Shown here piece by piece: positions 1 to 11,654 of a stretch of 64,000 bases of DNA (positions are counted from its first letter, which is position 1; every line of letters starts with the position of its first letter). The translations under genes were made by a program, and so were the position numbers. This DNA is from Berberis thunbergii. Lineage: Eukaryota; Streptophyta; Magnoliopsida; Ranunculales; Berberidaceae. Location of the stretch: the NCBI GenBank assembly GCA_003290165.1, contig QNQO01007579.1, positions 124,001-188,000 of the forward strand, written 5' to 3'. The notes under the pieces were generated by a model that saw only the letters and a list, made by a program, of their open reading frames with translations, did not search any database and had not been told where the DNA came from.

Positions 1-1340
1 ATGCCACCTGGTTTGGGTGAGCATCCGGTTGGTTCCATGGGACCTTGTAATTTCTTCTCACATCACATAGAAGAAGTACAGACTCTCTCTCCAAGGATGA
101 GTCCGTCTGCCATCTTCTATTGCTCCCCAGCTGCCGCCCACCACTTCTTTTGGGAGATTATATCCGCAGCTAGTTTTTGGGCGGTTTTTCCTACTGTATC
201 TACTAGGCTTCATTCGTGATGCCATGGCTGGAAGGCAAATTGGTGGAGTAGAGTTTTGATGGACGCGACCTGCGGTTCTAGGGTGCTAATTCTGGTTATT
301 CTAAATCCTCTCCTCAAAGCAGATTGGTGGAGCAAGATGTGTTCAATCTGCTTGAGTGTCTTTGCTGCCATTTTCAAATCATTATTGTGAGGCAGATTGA
401 TGGGGCAAAGAATTAGGCGTGTATCTTCAGCTTGTAGCATACTTTGGGTACTTTTGCTTTTACTTCTTAATCCTCTTCTGGAGAAAGATTGAAGGAGCGA
501 AGTCTTGACATGCGTTTCAACGGATCCATACTCGCGCAAGACTTAGATACTTGTGTGTGTACACTTTTGTACTAGTCAATCGGGCAAGCCTTGTAATAAC
601 TTTCTCAATAATCAATAAAGTATGTTTTCTATAATTTGCATTTTATTCCTTGAATGAATCCGTATCATATAGGCTTTTGTGAATAAATCTTCTAAATTGA
701 AAAATAAAAGAAACCAAATTAATAAGAAAGTTTGACTCTGAGCGGGGACTAGTATAATCTAGCCCTAAAGAAGACGTGCATGCTCCTGGCTCAGACTATG
801 TAGCTCCCTTGGCGAAGTGTCACATTTCATCAATGCTACCGAAGTTACTGAAAAGTGAACTTCGTGCAGGTAGATCACTCCTTGCTGATTGCCAACTTTT
901 GGAGTCGGCGCCTGTTTGTTGAAGTGTTGTTACTTAGCTTTGTACTGGACTGGACGGTGTCTCTAGCGTTGAATCTTGGCTTGTCGCATAGTTGAGCCTC
1001 GATTGTCGAAGCTTTGTTTTTGTCCGTGCGGGGTGATTCTTCCCCTTATTCGGACTTGATGTCTTATATGTCTATCCTGTGGGCCCGAGTTGTAATTGCT
1101 AACAATCTAGTTATTTTAGCCTGCGTAGTGGCATTTTCTTGCAGAAGGTTAGTCTCCTCGAATAGTTCCTTGGGTCTGGTTGACAGTGCACTTGATGCAT
1201 TGGTGTAGAGTAGAAACTACTGCCTCCATATGATGGAGCCAAGGCCTTCCTAGGATGATGTTGTATGTGGATGGGGGTATCGACCACCAATAACTCCTAG
1301 ACAAGGAGCTTTTATAAATGTGGCTCTCCCACCACTACCA

Positions 1341-1577
1341 TTAGGTTGATCTTCCCAATGGGTGATTGGCGGGTGTTAAGTCTTCTTCTGGGAGTTGCAT
1401 ATTGCAGAATGCGTTGAAAAACATGACGTTTAGAGAGATTTTTGTGTCCACCAAGGCCCTTTTCACTTCCCACTTTGTAATGATGACCGAGATGACTAGG
1501 ACATCATTGTGAGGAGAATGTACGCCTTGGAGGTCCTTTTCTGTGAATGTAAGTGTGTGATCGAGCTCTGAATACAT
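1341..1577 (-). pseudogene. Degenerate retrotransposon aspartic protease
   Basis: Minus-strand frame with the usual plant gypsy protease lead-in (FTEKDLQGVHSPHND) and then VDTKIS where the active-site VDTGSS is expected. The catalytic Asp survives, but the following Gly-Ser is replaced by Lys-Ile. The LPEEDLTPA tail fits Tat proteases. It belongs to the outer gypsy fragment and is not functional. Confidence 0.7.
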
Positions 1578-1761
1578 GCGTACTGCCCTTGTCGATCATC
1601 GTAGGTGGGCTGCATCCGCATATCGAGAAGCGTATATGATGCTAAAAGCTTCTTTCTATATCTCCTTGATGACATCTTCCTTTTCCTTCACTCGGTTTTT
1701 CATTTGTCTAGGCTCAAGAACTCTTTGAGCTTCCCTTTCTTCATCCAGTACTCTATCTCGC

Positions 1762-2281
1762 TCATGAGACTTTTGCAATATTCAGTGTCGTGGTCGCCCC
1801 CTTGTGAAAAGAGTAGTATTTGTTGTTATTGTGCCGAGAGGGATCTCCTCCCTGTTTGGCAGGCCATTTCAATTCTCCTAAGTTGTTAATGGAGTTGAGG
1901 ACGCCAGACACATTAGAGTTGAGGGGAGTGATGGATTTAGACTCAATGAAGTTGGAGCCTTGGGCGACTAGAGTCGGACTTGCTATCATTGCAATTACTC
2001 TTTTGTTAGGCTTCTGTTTGAGGTTGAGTAGGTAATGTGGGCCTTTCCCGATTCGTTGGTTGCCGACGAAGCGTGTGAGAAATGTTGTTGCCAGTATTGG
2101 GAATGAGTCGATGGACTTCGAAGGGAGGCTGTGGAACCAGGTTAGCGCTGACTTCTTCAGGCTAGTAGGGCTTGCTATCATTACGATTCCTCTTTCTGTC
2201 GTCGTCTTCCTGTTTTTTTCCCTCTTTCTTGTCTCTGGAACCAGAGTGTTCCTTTTCAGACTCCGCCTCCTTCTTGGCGGC
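1762..2281 (-). pseudogene. Gag fragment of the outer gypsy element, with an internally repeated segment
   Basis: From 2281 leftward: a Lys/Glu/Asp-rich linker (AAKKEAESEKE..., KKQEDDDRKRN) followed by a copy of the gag core (LKKSALTWFHSLP, LATTFLTRFVGNQR, YLLNLKQK). In the sibling copy at 32574-34100 this core precedes the charged linker, and in this element it is already present at 19380-19515. A gag segment has therefore been duplicated within the element. The two junctions carry similar ATGATAGCAAG words. Confidence 0.65.
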
Positions 2282-4129
2282 TGATGCAGATTTAACTAAC
2301 CTAAATAAATAGGTTAATTTAACCGAATTTTAATAACTGCAAGTGCACAGTGTCTAACTGGTAGACAATGGCAAGTACAGGTCGATCCCACAAGGACTGT
2401 GGTTGCAATTAAATTTCAGAGTTTACTTAAACTAATTTAAATTGGGGTTACAACAATTAAAATATCTAAACTATAAATCAAATTAAAAACAAAATAAAAA
2501 GTTTTAAAGAATATGAGACGGGAAATCAAGGCATTGAATCCACCACAGGTTCTTTGAGATTTGTGTAATCAAAAATATTGTTTTCAATATTTAACATGAC
2601 TAACCTAAAGATTAATCTAAGTTCGCAATTGATTTCAGCAAAGGTATAAACCCCTAGCATTGCGTGTCTTCTTACGGCACACACAATCACAGGTTTATTT
2701 TAACTAATCCTAAACCCCTAGCATTGCGTGTCTTCTTACGACACACACAATCACAGATTCAGATTAATTGATTAAATCAGGCTTTGAATTTCAATAAAGG
2801 GTACTTCTAAGTACTGACTAGTCTAGATAATTAATCAGGATATAATCGGTGAAAGCAAATTATTGAAAATCATAAATCAAATGTGTTTAACGTTCAAGCA
2901 TAAAGAAAATAATAAATTTAAATACAACAAACTCTAGGAAACCCTGTGGTTTCATCTTAGCCTTGGCGAAGGGTTTAGCTGATCATGGTAGTGGTAGTCA
3001 TCTCCTCGTGGTGTGGTATGCCGCAACTCATCTCTGCACGAACGTGAATCCCGAGGAAAGGGATGCTATTGGCACTGTGGTGGCTCTTAAGGAACTCGGG
3101 GGTGCCAATAACATCCACCCCTTTCTATCCCGATTTGAACAGAGAGGAGGCAGGAAACCCGGCGGGAACACAGGCGTGCTGATGGAGGTCCTGCTTGGGC
3201 GTGCGGGCGTGTGTCCGGGACTGACCGGCGTTGGGTGGTGGCCGGTATACACAGGGAGACCGAGACGAAGAGAGAACAGAGAGGAGAGGAGCAGGGGCGA
3301 TTCTCTGTCGCGAGGTCTGTTTCGCGGCAGTGATGGCGGTGCTTGCTCAGGTGATAGTGGTAATGAAGGAGCAGAAAGAGAGAAGTGGAGGAGGGAGAGA
3401 CCGTGGAGAAGAGAGGAAAACAGGAAGGAGGCCGAGAGAGGGGAGAAACAAGGGCGATTCTCTGTTTCACCTCTGTTCTGTTTCGCGGCTGTGGTGGTCG
3501 TTGCGATTCTTGTGGCGAGGATGTTGGAAGGTGGATGGCGGCGGTGAGGATGACGAAACAGAGAGAGGGAAGGTAGATGGTGGCGGCTGTGGGTGTGCGA
3601 AACAGGGTGTGAGGAGGTGGTAGTGGTGACGGTGTTTCCTGGTGATGGTGGCGGCTGATAGTGGAGGACGAGGAGGAGGTGGTAATGGCGGTGTTATCGC
3701 ACTGCCGGGTCTCCTATCGAGCGAGGATTGCCAGCAGGGTGGATTGATGTGGTGGCTGGAAAAGAGAGGAGGGGAGAAAGAATGTGGAAAACGACCGAGA
3801 ACCTTTCTCTAAGATGGGGGAGTTAAATAGGGTTCTCCTATTATCTTGGGCTTGGGTTTTTAGGTTAGCATTTTGGGTTTGGGCTTAGGTTAAGTTAGGT
3901 GGACTTAGGTTTATTAGGGTTAGGTTTAGATATGTGTCCCTCTACTTTGTACCACCACTAGAATCGACCAATTGTCATTCCTTAAATTGTCGCCTTAATA
4001 TCATTTCATCGTTAATGCTCAAATTCCTGTCAAGACAAGAAAACGAAATAATTATTATAAATTATAATAATCGAAACACTAACATATATAAATTAAGGGA
4101 TATATTATGTAATAATTACGTGAATATCA
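2282..4129 (-). repeat. 3' LTR of the non-autonomous element
   Basis: About 1848 bp, closely matching 17334-19169. It contains two tandem ~67-bp units built on 'cccctagcattgcgtgtcttcttac' words near 2650-2755 and a GC-rich block at about 2960-3790. Compared with the other LTR it keeps an extra ~12-bp block near 3150 (aggaaacccggc), and scattered substitutions are visible. ORFs in the GC-rich block are antisense to the element and are not credible genes. Confidence 0.92.
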
Positions 4130-4142
4130 AATACCCCCAAAC
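4130..4142 (-). other. Polypurine-like tract of the non-autonomous element
   Basis: Read on the minus strand this is a short G-rich run (GGTTTGGGGGTATT) directly abutting the start of the 3' LTR, where the plus-strand primer tract of an LTR element belongs. It is imperfect as a polypurine tract because of its T residues; position is the main argument. Confidence 0.55.
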
Positions 4143-4724
4143 CTATATTTTGCTAGTCCTCGAGCAAAACAATAAAAATAAAATATAACTCACTTTCGCA
4201 AGAATCATCGTTTGCACTTACCTTAAACGTGCAACAAGGTTTTAAACCCCTAGATTACCTCTAGTGGACGAGTTATAGTCTCGTGAGGGTTTCCAGAAAT
4301 GTTACCCACAAACACTATGACTCATAAATTTTCAAAACATGGTAACTTAGTCAATTATCCTTAGAGTAAGAATTTAATTGCCAAAAATTTTTGAAAATAG
4401 CTAACAGTCTCACAATAATATATCAAAGAGTTTCACAACAATTTAATAATACCCAAAGGTTAACTAAATTTCATCAATCATTCCCAACTCGAAGTGTGTG
4501 TGTGCATGGCCTTATTAACATAACTTTTTATTTCAGAGTAAAACAATTACTAAATCTGTTTTAGAAAGTTTGTTTTGACTTCAAACCTCTCATGTCACTC
4601 ACAATAAAACACTCAGAGATTTGTTATTTCACTCAGTTTATATGTGAGGAAAATAGTAAATAATGAAAAACAATCATCTCACATATAGTAATATGAAGAA
4701 CGGACTTTTCAAGAATGAGTATGA
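4143..4724 (-). other. 3' noncoding part of the non-autonomous LTR element
   Basis: AT-rich sequence between the purine tract and CACTA-1, with no coding frame of note. It continues on the other side of CACTA-1 at 12827-14455. The TGA trinucleotide at 4722-4724 recurs at 12827-12829 as the CACTA target duplication. Confidence 0.6.
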
Positions 4725-5003
4725 CACTACACCAAAAATGGTCATTAGCAACGGTTCTAAACCGTGGGGGTAACCCATTGGCACGGCTTAGAACCGTGGG
4801 CTGTAGGGGCGTCGCTAAATCTTCAGTCACGGCTAAAAACCATGGCAAAATATATGTTAGCCACGATTTTAAACCGTGGCCAGGAATAGCCACGGCTTGA
4901 AACCGTGGCAAGTCATAGCCACGGTTATAAACCGTTGCAAAACTTTTAGCCACGGCTTTGAGCCGTTGCAACAGTTAGCCACGGTTTAAAACCGTGGCTA
5001 AAT
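4725..5003. repeat. CACTA-1 3' terminal inverted repeat and subterminal array
   Basis: The terminal CACTACACCAAAAA is followed by about ten degenerate copies of a motif alternating 'gcCACGGtt' and 'aacCGTGGc', spaced about 20-40 bp apart. Neighbouring half-motifs are complementary, so the array can fold into hairpins. Arrays of this kind in En/Spm elements bind the TNP1/TnpA-type protein; that role is inferred here. The same array begins CACTA-3 (43743) and CACTA-4 (59023). Confidence 0.88.
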
Positions 5004-5605
5004 TTTTTTTTTTTTAATTTAAATTTTTTTTTTTTTGCTAGCAAATGACTTTTTATTACATCTTATAAGTTTTATTTCTAGAAAATAAAAATTTAAATGT
5101 GCCAAACTTAAACGAATAGAGGCAAAGTAATGTAATTAATAAGATTATACAATTACATCAAATGTGCCAAACTTTGCTTCATGTTGTGCATGTTTTGTCA
5201 TTTGTCAGTTGACCAAATTATACAGTTACAGCAAATGGTCAAAGAATATGCAATACATTCATTCTCATGAACTTAAACGAATACACATTGTGGTGATCAT
5301 TTAGGCAAACGAATTTCAATACATGAGTTTACCCCATTGTTCAATATGTTCATAACCTTCTTGGAATAGTTTCCCTTACTGGACAAACTGTAAGCAGAAC
5401 TTGAATACCAGTCTGAAACGATTCAGAAATGCAGTGACCCGAACCTATCACCTCGAACAGCAGCTAACACCTGCAAAGCTTCATCTTAGTGCATTAAAAT
5501 AATCTCACAATGACACAGAAAATGGACTGAAAACCAAACCTAGTTCCTGTAACTTACATAGCAACATTGATGGCAACACTGAGCCAAGGCGACCTAACAA
5601 CTTAC

Positions 5606-5709
5606 TGTGGCTTTAAAGCTAACTTGTTCATAGCAGCATTGATTCTTTCTTCAGTGACAACTTTGTGGCTGTCATACAAGTCTAATATCTCCATAGAGAT
5701 GTTCTTTAC
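5606..5709 (-). pseudogene. Unrecognised captured exon in CACTA-1
   Basis: A 104-nt minus-strand stretch bounded by a CAG acceptor and a GTAAGT donor, reading through with words such as MEILDLYDSH and TEERINAAMNKL. It looks like real coding sequence, but I cannot name the family. A second exon-like stretch at about 5420-5470 ends VLAAVRGDRFGSLHF with a stop and may be the end of the same source gene. Confidence 0.4.
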
Positions 5710-6203
5710 CTGTAACCCGACACATAAAGGCAGCATTTATTATTCTACAAACTGGGAAGACCCAAATCACTACAATTTCATACATGGCCACTACAATTTC
5801 CTACTGTGTGTGCTTTAGCACAATCATGTTGTTAGGTGCAGCAAATGGATTCTTAGTAGTTTAACACCAAAACCAATACCTTACAACACCAGCAACCAAC
5901 TGCTTAGACTTGGGAAGATTTCCTCAGTAGACCAACTAAAGAGTTAGTGAAAATCTCCCTATAATACCATGTGCAGGACATAAACAAAAACTGGATTGGC
6001 CCATCCACCAACTGTAAAACGGACACCATAAAACACATGCATTTTTATAAAAGAGGCATATGATTTTGTGCAACAATAAGATGTAAAGCCTCCCTTTGTT
6101 CCCGAATCCTAAATTATGTGGCACAAAGACGCTTCAACAACAGCATGTTCAGTAAAATTATTCAAAAACTTCTTAGGAATATTTATGAAAGAAATGACTA
6201 CTT

Positions 6204-7262
6204 TTAAAACAAAAAAATTGAACAATAGTCTTCAGAAATGACATGTAAGAAATCATCACGAACCTCATCCTCTCGCAAATGCTGTCGCCGTGGATTTGCT
6301 GCCATGTCGCGTCTATCACCGGAATGCCTGTGATGGATCTCATTTATCAAGGTATCAATGCCACAACGTATATCCTTGATGACTTTCGAGCGTGCATCAG
6401 CAATGTGGTCATGCAATTCACGCTGTGGAGAAGTGGAGCAGCCAGCAGACGGCAGAGAAGAGAAAGAAACAACTTTAGAATTAGCCTTGCTGGCTCCCCT
6501 AGAAGAAGGAATAACTGTGGAAGTTGCGGAAACAATCCTTTCTGGAAGTGGAGCCACAGAAAGAAATCTGGAAGACCCGTCTTGCAAACTCTCAGCATGA
6601 ACCCCCTTGTGTGCCACTTTCTAGAAAATAAAAGGTAAAGGCACAACTTCAGAGTAATATCAACCAGTCTAATTAATCGTGATTGTTCTGTTATAGAGGT
6701 TGTTTAACATTTCTTTTGAATGATCTTAATTCTATTTTTATTTTTTTAACTTGATTCATGTTAGCCAAGGGTGAAGGAATACCCACTAAGATTAACTACA
6801 CATGTTCACACCAGCAGAGAGACACCAGGCATCTATCCAAGATGCGTTCAACCTCTGTGGTGGCTTGAACGTGTGACCATGAAGTGGGAATAGTAAACTT
6901 CAAACCTTACCTGTGGGTGGTGTGCGTCACATATTGCATCGAAATCTGCCTGCACTTTCTTTAAGTGCAAGCGGGCCACTAATTCAGCTGCTTGAACTGC
7001 ATCTTTTCCTGCTGCCAACTCATCTGTCAGCTCAATAACGTCCCGTCGAAGACCGTTAAGGCAGTCGTTGTACTCCTGTGCAACAACCCTCCACTCTTCC
7101 TATTGCAAATGCACATAAAATACTAGAATAAATCAACATGCCCATTGTCTAAGGAGCATCACGACTAATATACAAACATCTAATAAACCTGTGTCAACTC
7201 TCCAGCATCAGGCAAGTGCATGTTCAGATGATTACAACAGTCTTTCGTGAGTATGAGCTTCA
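6204..7262 (-). pseudogene. Unrecognised three-exon coding remnant in CACTA-1
   Basis: Three minus-strand exons with sensible splice sites. About 7262-7190 reads NLKLILTKDCCNHLN. 7099-6911 (189 nt) reads EEWRVVAQEYNDCLNGLRRD and then a helical, charged stretch ending CDAHHPQ. 6617-6204 ends in a stop. The product would be roughly 230 residues, partly coiled coil. The first exon and its upstream intron recur in CACTA-3 at 45263-45420, so this may be a family-borne gene and not a one-off capture. No function is assigned. Confidence 0.5.
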
Positions 7263-7859
7263 AGTTGTTGCAAGCTATATAACAAAAACAGATAGGGAGA
7301 AGGTAAAGATCATGCTCATATAAGCCTACAATACAAATGGATACTGACATCATTGTTTTAAAAACAAATTACCCGATACAAAAGTAGCGATGAGAAACAG
7401 AAATGGGATGCTGGCGAGAAGGTTCCCAAGTAGAAAAACAATTGGTCCTGAGTGCTGGTTTGATTCCTCACTGGCATATATCTAAAGAACAACAAGAAAT
7501 AGGTTATTGCATTACAGAAAAGATGAAAAGAAAAAACAAAAACAAAAGCAAATGCTTAATTATCTTCATGCAAGAAAAGATTTTTCCATTCCAGAAAAGA
7601 TTTTTCTAAAAGTAATTACGTAGATTGCAGTTCACGCAATGAAAACCATATTGCATCATCAACAATAAACATGTCTGAGTCTGCTTGGATGCAGAAAATC
7701 ACAAAACTTAAAAAAAGCACATACTTGTGTGTTCAGCATAACATTTAGCAAACATGAAGAACAACACATCCTGTTTTACATCGTGAATTATGAGATGGAA
7801 TACCCTGCTCTGTCAGGAAATCAAACTCCCACCAGTCAGGAAATATGAAACATCATTAC

Positions 7860-7919
7860 CTCTGAAATGCTGCTTCCGTGACAGATTGTGGGATCTTAGC
7901 TACAAAGATCCGAGTTGCT
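7860..7919 (-). pseudogene. Captured exon piece of an RRM (RNA-binding) protein
   Basis: The minus strand reads RIFVAKIPQSVTEAAFQR and stops at a GTAATG donor. IFVAKI fits the RNP2 strand of an RNA recognition motif, and the following helix matches plant hnRNP/CUG-BP-like second RRMs. Only the start of the domain is present. Short, so moderately certain. Confidence 0.5.
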
Positions 7920-8170
7920 TACTTTGTAGATGATCTCATCTCTTCCTGTCAACAAATAAATATGAATACCATTCAATGAAAAAAAGTCTAAAGGAAAATA
8001 ATACAAATGTGGTACTGGTAACTTCTGTTTCCAAGATAGTGCTCACTTGCAAGTGCAGTCTGTAACACAACATGAAAATACAGCAAACATAAATGATGAA
8101 ATGCCATTAAAGAAATTAACTGATCACTAATTATAGAAAAGTAGCAGAATTAACATATAACATATCTCAC

Positions 8171-8949
8171 CTTCAAATTATCTATCTCAGCTAAACACTT
8201 TTTCATTTCTCTGTCGTCGGCTTCCAATTTTTCAATCTGCAAAGTGATGCTTCCAATGATTAAGGCAACCCCCAAAAACAAAATAGAATAGAATTTGCGC
8301 AATGATTTACCTTGCGCTGTCGGCTCTCATATTCTTCCAGGATATTGTGGTTTAGAAACAGAATAGAATTTGCTTGAGAGATATTATCTTGAATTGCAGC
8401 TTGCAAATCCTCAACAGTACCAGGTAACTGCAGTAAATATGAACGTGGTTGTTGATTTCCATCTCTATTAAGAGTGAAAGAGTCAAAACTCAAAAGTAAA
8501 AGTATGCTTCATATTCACCCAGGACAAACAATTACTAGGAGGTACTAAATGGAGCGACTAAGACTACTTTAAAAAAGATAGGCACTAAACAGCAGATGGT
8601 AATCAACTACTGTAATTACAGCATGGAATTTGCCCTATATGACTCGATTAACAAGGAGGCCGAAGGAAAGCTGCCAAATCTGCTATGTGTCTTGAGGCAT
8701 TTTGCCTTCAAAGGATAAGGTAAAAAATGCCAGCACATTAAGAGTTAGAGAAAATTTCCCATTTTACAAGGAAATTAGGAAAACATTCCAGTCTATGTAA
8801 TAGAGTGCACATTTACAAAGAATCTTATAAAATTAATCACCAAACCTCAAGAAACTCATGGGCAAGCTCTGGGGTAATTATGGCGATTGACTCTGCATCT
8901 CTCTTTGCAAGAGCAAGTTGTTCTCTACGAGTCTCTGCCTCTTTTTTAC
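8171..8949 (-). pseudogene. SMC5: Captured SMC5 gene fragment (three exons)
   Basis: Three minus-strand exons with intact AG/GT borders: 8949-8846 (104 nt, ending ITPELAHEFLE), 8427-8311 (117 nt, LPGTVEDLQAAI and SQANSILFLNHNILEEYE) and 8236-8171 (66 nt, EIDNLK). In order and wording they match the C-terminal coiled-coil/hinge-distal part of plant SMC5, a subunit of the SMC5/6 DNA-repair complex. The ATPase ends are absent, so nothing functional remains. Introns are kept, which points to a DNA-level capture and not a retrocopy. Confidence 0.82.
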
Positions 8950-11654
8950 CTGTAGCATGAAGCAAAATTATAACCATAGTAATAATTCATAACAGAGAAT
9001 AAAGATAACAGTCAAATGATCACCTATCAACGAAATCCTACTTGAAACAGATTATAGGAATGATAAGTTCATCTACCACATGATAATTATGAAATTATCC
9101 TAAGAAAACATGATACTTCGTTACTTACCATAGGAATTTCTTAGTTTTCTTTTGAAAATAGAGTGAAACGAGGCATGGTACATTTATTCCCCCAAAGAAC
9201 TAGCTACGATTGAAAAAAAAACATACACATGCACCAGCTCAAGCTAAGACCACAAAAAATCTGTTTTGAGAAGTGATATAAAATATAAACTTTGAAGAGC
9301 CTTCAAACTAACTATATATTTTTTATCTCGTGTTCCAGAGGATAACATTATCAAAGGACAAACATGAAACCCAAAAACACAACGAACACAAGGTGTATGG
9401 AACCATCACCTGAACCACAGACAAAGAATTGGAGCAAAAAGGTGTATTATGTTGAAAAAATTAAGTATATATTGTAAGACACTGTGAATACAAATCTCCA
9501 AAATAAACCAGAACACTTTTACCATGTGTGTGAGACAAAGGACAATCAGAAACCTTTTGTCCAGATCATTGGAATGAGACCACATCAATAATAGATTCAA
9601 TAAATATGTATATGCACGCAGTGTGCATTGAAAACACATGAACACCAAAAGCATGCTACCATGAGTTACAGCCTTAAATTACTGATTAAGCTTGCTGCTT
9701 TGGCATTTTCTTCTTATAATTCTAATTTTTCATTGTTTTGCATCATGTAGCAGCTATAGTAGCATGTCCACTTAGATTACAATCCATATAAATGCACAGT
9801 TCATTCAAGAACAAGGCTTTTTCTCGACCAAAACAATGTTCCAAGGCAAGCCTTGGACATGCCAAGCAACCACAAAAAAATAATATTTTAAATCTTCCTT
9901 ACCTCATCATGGCAGCAGGACCGCCACAAAACAATAATATTTTATACTTGGATCCTATATTTTCAAAACTTACTCAGATTAAAAGGGTAATCATAGTGGC
10001 AGAAAGTACAAATCATGACTGACAAAATTAACCACAATTTAAAGCAATATGAAGCTGATCTACAACATGATAGGAAGAAGAGAATCTACACCATGCAATG
10101 ACAGAAACAAAAGAAAAATGTTCAAATTACAAAATTGCATTATCAACCTAAACATAATTTACAAACTGATTTAAAAAATAATCTGCATAGCTTGATAAAA
10201 TAGACAGGATGACCCAAGTGGCACCTGTTAAATACTTGGCTAACATTGAGATGTGAAGAAACTAAAAAAGGTCATACCATAAGAGATGCATCAGCATATA
10301 GTGTCTAGTGTCAAAAGGCACAAATATCCATGTTTGCTTACGATATTGTTGGAAAGGCATCATGACTTGCATGCAAGGATGCACGGACTCGGACTCGGAC
10401 ACGGATATGACACGGCGACTCGGCAATTTTTTAAAAAAAAAGGACTCGGCGACACGGTCAAACTTAATATTTTTAATATATTTTTTTTAACATATACATG
10501 ACTTCGAATGCTTACATGCAAATAAAAGGAGCAAAACAAGGAGCAAAAGGCCCAAGAATTAGTTTGAGGCTTGGCCAAAGGTGTCTAGTCCAAGAATAGT
10601 TTTAAATGGCCCAATTTCAAAAGCCCAACTCAAGGCCTAAGTTGGGTATTTGTTATATAGTAAGACCAGTAGCATTGGCTTGCTATTTTGAGAAGAAGAC
10701 CAGGAATGAACAAGAAGAAGAAGAAGAAGAAACGAAAGAAGGTAAGCCTCTCTATCTGGTCTTATTACAGAGACTTACCTTCTTTCGGTCTTCTTCTCAA
10801 AACAAAGAGGCTTACCTTCTCAACATAAACAAGACTCTGAATCAACACTCCTTGAGAATTGTTTTTTTTTTGTAAAAGGCACAAAATCTCGAACAGATAG
10901 GCACTTGCAAGTGGATAGAAATGGGTTCTGTCCACATACTAATTGTACAAATGAGACTTCATATGAATAAGTGTTGTAAAAAATGCCAATCGGTGTTTTT
11001 GAGTCAAACTGGAGCTTTTGATGTTTTAACACAAAACTAAAGCAGATTATTAATTAAGGGACTTGGTGTGAAAGATTCTGAAACTTAAGGAACATGTTCA
11101 AGAAATGACATAATGGGTATTGTTTGGATTCCAAGAGGAAGAAGATCCCAGTTCAATTTGAGATAAAAACTGACAATTTTGAGGTCCTAAAACACCATTA
11201 ACACACATAATTACAACAAAGTTTAGTTTTTAAATGGATTTCTATTTGAGTACAAGATCCAATAAAATTATACCAAAACCCCATTGCCTCATATAGATAT
11301 TAACACAAAAACACAGAATCTAAGCAAAATAAGAAAAACCCATCAACAAAAACTGAAACTTAAGAGACTCCATTAAAAGAAAAGATCAATTATTGCAAAA
11401 AAAATATTGTTCGAGTACCTGGAGTTGAGGAAGTTAAAGTTGTTGAGCTTCTATGGTTCACTTGAGCTGATTTGAAGAAACAACAATTACCCATACTTGC
11501 TTCTATGGTTCACTTGAGCTGATTTGAAGAAACAACAATTGTATTAAAAAAAACATCATGGAAAAATGAATGAATGAATGAAATGATGATAGGAACCCCA
11601 AAAATACAAAAAACAAAAGGTAAAATAAATTAAAGACACCAGGTTTGAACACAG
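8950..11654. other. CACTA-1 interior without recognisable genes
   Basis: AT-rich filler. Small items seen: a CGGACTCGGACACGG-type low-complexity stretch (about 10380-10460); an inverted repeat where GAAAGAAGGTAAG (about 10732) faces CTTACCTTCTTTC (about 10780); and a direct duplication of about 42 bp at 11447-11488 and 11499-11540. No confident exon was found. Confidence 0.5.

Larger units (their letters stand above)
1..2281 (-). mobile_element. Outer Tat-like gypsy fragment, 3' part (gag C-terminus, protease, 3' noncoding)
   Basis: Remains of an old minus-strand Ty3/gypsy element. Reading leftward there is a charged gag tail (about 2281-2190), a repeated gag piece, a gag zinc-region relative (about 1840-1700), a protease remnant (1577-1341) and a protease-to-RT linker (about 1340-1060). 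From about 1050 to 1 only noncoding sequence is seen; it resembles 34400-35050 in the plus-strand copy. No RT or integrase is present. The gag reading joins cleanly to 19170-19515 once the inserted LTR element and one GCGGC duplicate are removed. Stops and frameshifts show it is dead. Confidence 0.75.

Noticed and set aside
90..115. GATGAGTCCGT resembling a hammerhead ribozyme core (also near 24308)
   Set aside because: No CTGATGA plus facing GAAAC with stems could be built. The 24308 match is integrase coding sequence.
2963..3547. 194-codon plus-strand ORF in the LTR, partly repeated at 18014-18277
   Set aside because: It lies in the GC-rich block of both LTRs, antisense to the element. The two copies differ in reading-frame length and no domain is recognisable; probably chance openness in G-rich sequence.
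3830..3970. AACCCTAA-like words as an interstitial telomere repeat
   Set aside because: Only one or two telomere-like words occur, within an LTR that has similar but non-telomeric CTAACC/CCTAAG phrases; the same appears in the other LTR.
8171..8949. SMC5 as a functional gene at this locus
   Set aside because: ATPase ends and most of the coiled coil are missing, and the piece lies between well-defined CACTA ends.
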